DNA from: Bacillus marinisedimentorum
GTDB taxonomy: Bacteria > Bacillota > Bacilli > Bacillales > Bacillaceae_O
DNA length: 64,000 nucleotides
NCBI RefSeq assembly: GCF_001644195.2
Contig: NZ_LWBL02000041.1
Span: 1 to 64,000, forward strand
Direction: 5' to 3'
The notes below the pieces were generated by a model that was not told the origin of the DNA, searched no databases, and saw nothing but the letters and a program-made list of their open reading frames with translations. Below are positions 61,606 through 64,000 of the stretch, one piece after another. The translations under genes and the position numbers were made by a program. Positions within the stretch are counted from its first letter, which is position 1, and every line of letters starts with the position of its first letter.

Positions 61606-63309
61606 ATGGGAAGTTATGAAAGGATCAACCCGGTAAAACCTAAAGGAATTGAAAACAAAAAGGCATATTTAATCGGTGGAGGCATCGCTTCATTAGCTGC
61701 TGCTGAATACTTGATTCGTGATGGTCATATGGACGGTAAACAGATTACGATTTTAGAACAGGATCATGTTATCGGCGGCGCTTTGGATGGTTCCGGAAAT
61801 GCGGAGGATGGATATCTTGCCCGCGGCGGAAGAGAAATGGAAGAACATTATGAATGTGTGTGGGATTTATTCGGAGGAGTTCCCTCTCTGGAAGACCCTG
61901 AAAGAACGGTTTTAGAAGAATTCAGAGAATTAAATATTGTTGATCCTAACTATTCAAATTGCCGTGCAATTGCCAATCGTGGTGAAAAACTTGATTTTTC
62001 AAGTCTCGGATTAGCTGAACATCACGTCAAGCAGCTCACTAAGTTATTTCTTGCAACAGAAGAGTCTTTAGGTGCAGCTACCGTTGAACAATTTTTCGAT
62101 GATTCATTCTTAGAAACGGATATGTGGCTATATTGGAGAAGTATGTTTGCATTTGAACCCTGGCACAGTGTGGTAGAGATGAAACGTTATATGCATCGTT
62201 TTATCCATTTGATGCCGGGAATGAGCCGAATGGAAGGATTAGTATTCACTAAATACAATCAATACGATTCCATGGTTCTGCCCCTTAAAAAATCGCTCGA
62301 ATCACAGGGTGTGGTATTTGACTTAAATACACAAGTAACGGATTTAGATATCGATATTGCCGGAAATAAAAAAACAGTTACAGGAATTCATTTAACTCGC
62401 GATGGCAAAAAACAAGAAGTGATTAAAACGACTGAAAATGACCTGGTATTCTTCACGAATGGCTCGATGACGGAAAACTCCACGCTCGGAAGCATGGACA
62501 AAGCTCCAGTTTTAGATAAAAGCGATGGCGGAAGCTGGAGTCTGTGGAAGAAAATCGCTGAAAAAGATGCGTCATTCGGAAACCCGGAAGTCTTCTGTGG
62601 TGATATTGAGAAAAGCAAATGGGAATCCTATACGATAACGGCCAGGGGCCCTAAAATGAGAGAACTTGTCGAGAAATTTGCTGAACGCAAAATCGTTCCG
62701 CATCGGACTGTAACAGGGGGAATCATAACCGTTAAAGACTCAAGCTGGTTATTAAGTGTTACGGTAAATAGACAACCCCAGTTTCTTGACCAGCCTAAAG
62801 ATGTGATCGTCCTCTGGGCATACGGTTTATTCCCTGATAACGAAGGCGATTTCATTAAAAAGAGAATGAGTGACTGTACCGGCAGGGAATTATTACAGGA
62901 ACTTTTATATCATCTTGGTATTGATGAGAAAGATATGCAAGAATATATTGATACATCCATTGTCATTCCTTCGATGATGCCGTACATCACAAGCCAATTT
63001 ATGCCTCGTGTTAAAGGGGACCGGCCGCAAGTAGTGCCTGAAGGAAGTGCAAACCTTGCATTTTTAGGGCAATTTGCAGAGATTGAAGGGGATTGTGTAT
63101 TTACTGTAGAATATTCCGTCCGTTCTGCGATGATCGCTGTATATACTTTACTTGGACTCGAAAAAAATCCACCTGAAATATATCCGAGTCAATATGACAT
63201 CCGTGTGATCGCCAATGCCGTTAAAACATTAAATAGCGGCCGGCCGTTGCCAGCTGAGCCGATCATTAAAAAATTGTTAAGCAATACATCTTTAGAAGGT
63301 TTGATATAA
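61606..63309 (+). CDS. Oleate hydratase
   Basis: The 567-residue flavoprotein has the FAD-binding AYLIGGGIASLAAAEYLIRDG near residue 20, GGALDGSGNAEDGYLARGGREMEEHYECVWDLFG and the later NGSMTENSTLGSMD and GQFAEIEGDCVFTVEYSVRSAM of the oleate hydratase (myosin-cross-reactive antigen) family, at the normal length. It adds water to the cis-9 double bond of unsaturated fatty acids to give 10-hydroxy acids, which may detoxify host or soil fatty acids. GGAGG lies 12 bases before the ATG, a longer gap than usual. The TetR regulator encoded convergently may control it. Confidence 0.95.
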   Translation: MGSYERINPVKPKGIENKKAYLIGGGIASLAAAEYLIRDGHMDGKQITILEQDHVIGGALDGSGNAEDGYLARGGREMEEHYECVWDLFGGVPSLEDPERTVLEEFRELNIVDPNYSNCRAIANRGEKLDFSSLGLAEHHVKQLTKLFLATEESLGAATVEQFFDDSFLETDMWLYWRSMFAFEPWHSVVEMKRYMHRFIHLMPGMSRMEGLVFTKYNQYDSMVLPLKKSLESQGVVFDLNTQVTDLDIDIAGNKKTVTGIHLTRDGKKQEVIKTTENDLVFFTNGSMTENSTLGSMDKAPVLDKSDGGSWSLWKKIAEKDASFGNPEVFCGDIEKSKWESYTITARGPKMRELVEKFAERKIVPHRTVTGGIITVKDSSWLLSVTVNRQPQFLDQPKDVIVLWAYGLFPDNEGDFIKKRMSDCTGRELLQELLYHLGIDEKDMQEYIDTSIVIPSMMPYITSQFMPRVKGDRPQVVPEGSANLAFLGQFAEIEGDCVFTVEYSVRSAMIAVYTLLGLEKNPPEIYPSQYDIRVIANAVKTLNSGRPLPAEPIIKKLLSNTSLEGLI

Positions 63310-63373
63310 AGTAACAGTATTTTGAGAGCGTTTAGTTGAAACCGAAAAGAACACACTATTATTTACACACTCT

Positions 63374-63412
63374 AAAAAAGGAAAGTTATGTTTTATTAAC
63401 TTTCCTTTTTTT
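63374..63412. terminator. Bidirectional terminator between oleate hydratase and TetR genes
   Basis: AAAAAAGGAAAGTTA (63374-63388) pairs perfectly with TAACTTTCCTTTTTT; the second arm contains the last codons and stop of the TetR gene. Confidence 0.88.
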
Positions 63413-63959
63413 CGTATTTCAATAAGGCTCTATAGATCTCCCCGCTTATGATTTTGTCAAGGTTATGGACAATTTCTTCAGTGTCTTCCATCATATTATT
63501 TTTTATCCAATCAATGATTACCCCTACCAGAGCAATTTTATAAAAGTTCGCCACATATCGTTTATCTTGTTCTGATACATTCAGACCTTTTGCGAATTCA
63601 TTTACAACTCCCAGTATAATCGTAAAGGATTCATTATATAAATGATTTTCCAAAATGTCTCGATCGATTGAATGATAGGTGTTCATTACTATTTTTTTAT
63701 TTTTATACAAATACTTGAATATTTCCAAAAGCCCTTTTTGCCACGACACATACGTCTTATCTTCTCCGACTACTTCCTTAAGCTCGGTTTTATAAATCCA
63801 TTCCAAAAGATCATAGATGTCATTAAAATAATAGTAAAAGGTACGTCTGTTCAATTCACATTCTTTAACAATATTGTTAACCGTAATCTTGGCTAGCGGT
63901 ATTGTTTGCATTTGTTTTTTTAATGACTCAGCCAATGCTTTTTTCGTAATCAGCATCAT
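63396..63959 (-). CDS. TetR-family regulator (DhaS-like)
   Basis: The 187-residue protein has a TetR helix-turn-helix near residues 20-48 (LAKITVNNIVKECELNRRTFYYYFNDIYDLLEWIY) and a helical C-terminal ligand domain (ENHLYNESFTIILGVVNEFAKGL) as in DhaS-type regulators. It probably senses a small or fatty molecule. It is convergent with the oleate hydratase gene and ends within the shared terminator, so a link with fatty acid stress is plausible. Its upstream region is cut by the window edge. Confidence 0.85.
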   Translation of the reverse strand: MMLITKKALAESLKKQMQTIPLAKITVNNIVKECELNRRTFYYYFNDIYDLLEWIYKTELKEVVGEDKTYVSWQKGLLEIFKYLYKNKKIVMNTYHSIDRDILENHLYNESFTIILGVVNEFAKGLNVSEQDKRYVANFYKIALVGVIIDWIKNNMMEDTEEIVHNLDKIISGEIYRALLKYEKKES

Positions 63960-64000
63960 ATATTGCCCTCTCTATAGATAGTTTACCCCAGTTGTTTTCC

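Noticed and set aside
1-64000. CRISPR arrays, tRNA or rRNA genes, insertion sequences and prophage genes
   Set aside because: No regularly spaced repeats, cloverleaf-like sequences, transposases or phage structural genes were seen; very short or degenerate elements could have been missed by eye.

Overview
The window looks like a chromosomal stretch of a Bacillaceae species. Evidence: strong GGAGG-type ribosome binding sites, frequent TTG/GTG starts, tightly packed operons, PerR-type boxes before ahpCF, a His-less HPr paralogue beside a sugar-acid operon, an RRNPP peptide-quorum regulator, and intergenic repeats of a type I know from Bacillaceae. No rRNA, tRNA, CRISPR array, transposase or phage gene was seen. 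All product names are read from motifs and family memory; no search was run.

Layout. (1) 20-3837, minus strand: four small genes (only a DUF1643 protein recognised), then a WYL regulator and a PD-(D/E)XK nuclease with an EVE/PUA-like end, a possible small defence pair. (2) 3962-14796: a sigma-54 catabolic regulon. A PAS-AAA-Fis activator (13429-14796) is surrounded by a frameshifted SCP2-type thiolase, a minus-strand operon (nitronate monooxygenase, carotenoid-oxygenase-family protein, acyl-CoA ligase, thiolase) and a plus-strand operon (muconolactone-isomerase-like protein, alpha/beta hydrolase, thioesterase). Three GG-N10-GC promoters and three TGATCA-N6-TGATCA sites tie it together; the substrate is unknown. 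(3) 15580-26729: two DMSO-reductase-family molybdoenzyme systems, one exported with Tat signal, Fe-S subunit, NrfD/DmsC anchor, TorD chaperone and a radical SAM protein, the other probably cytosolic, with a PucR-type regulator between them and an FNR-like site before the first. (4) 26864-33665: SNF2/SWIM helicase, small hypotheticals, ahpF and ahpC.

(5) 33786-43088 is the most striking part. A 54-residue peptide gene lies between a B12-binding radical SAM RiPP-maturase (635 aa) and an M16 peptidase, followed by a winged-helix protein, an HExxH peptide hydroxylase-like protein and an MFS exporter. At the head of the locus a 51-residue secreted propeptide is divergent from an HTH-TPR regulator of the PlcR/Rap (RRNPP) type. 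At the tail lies a cobalamin-riboswitch-controlled pair (DUF4430 lipoprotein plus ECF S component) that could import the B12 the maturase needs. I read this as a quorum-controlled RiPP system with linked cofactor supply.

(6) 43259-55834: a hexonate (galactonate/gluconate) catabolic locus with TRAP transporter, DgoD, KdgK, KDPG aldolase, 6-phosphogluconate dehydrogenase, gluconokinase, RpiR regulator and an HPr-like protein lacking the phosphorylatable histidine. (7) 56302-63959: single genes (GNAT acetyltransferase, HAD hydrolase, GGDEF protein, RQC-like protein, rhodanese lipoprotein, DoxX protein), a phosphotransferase remnant, and an oleate hydratase convergent with a TetR regulator.
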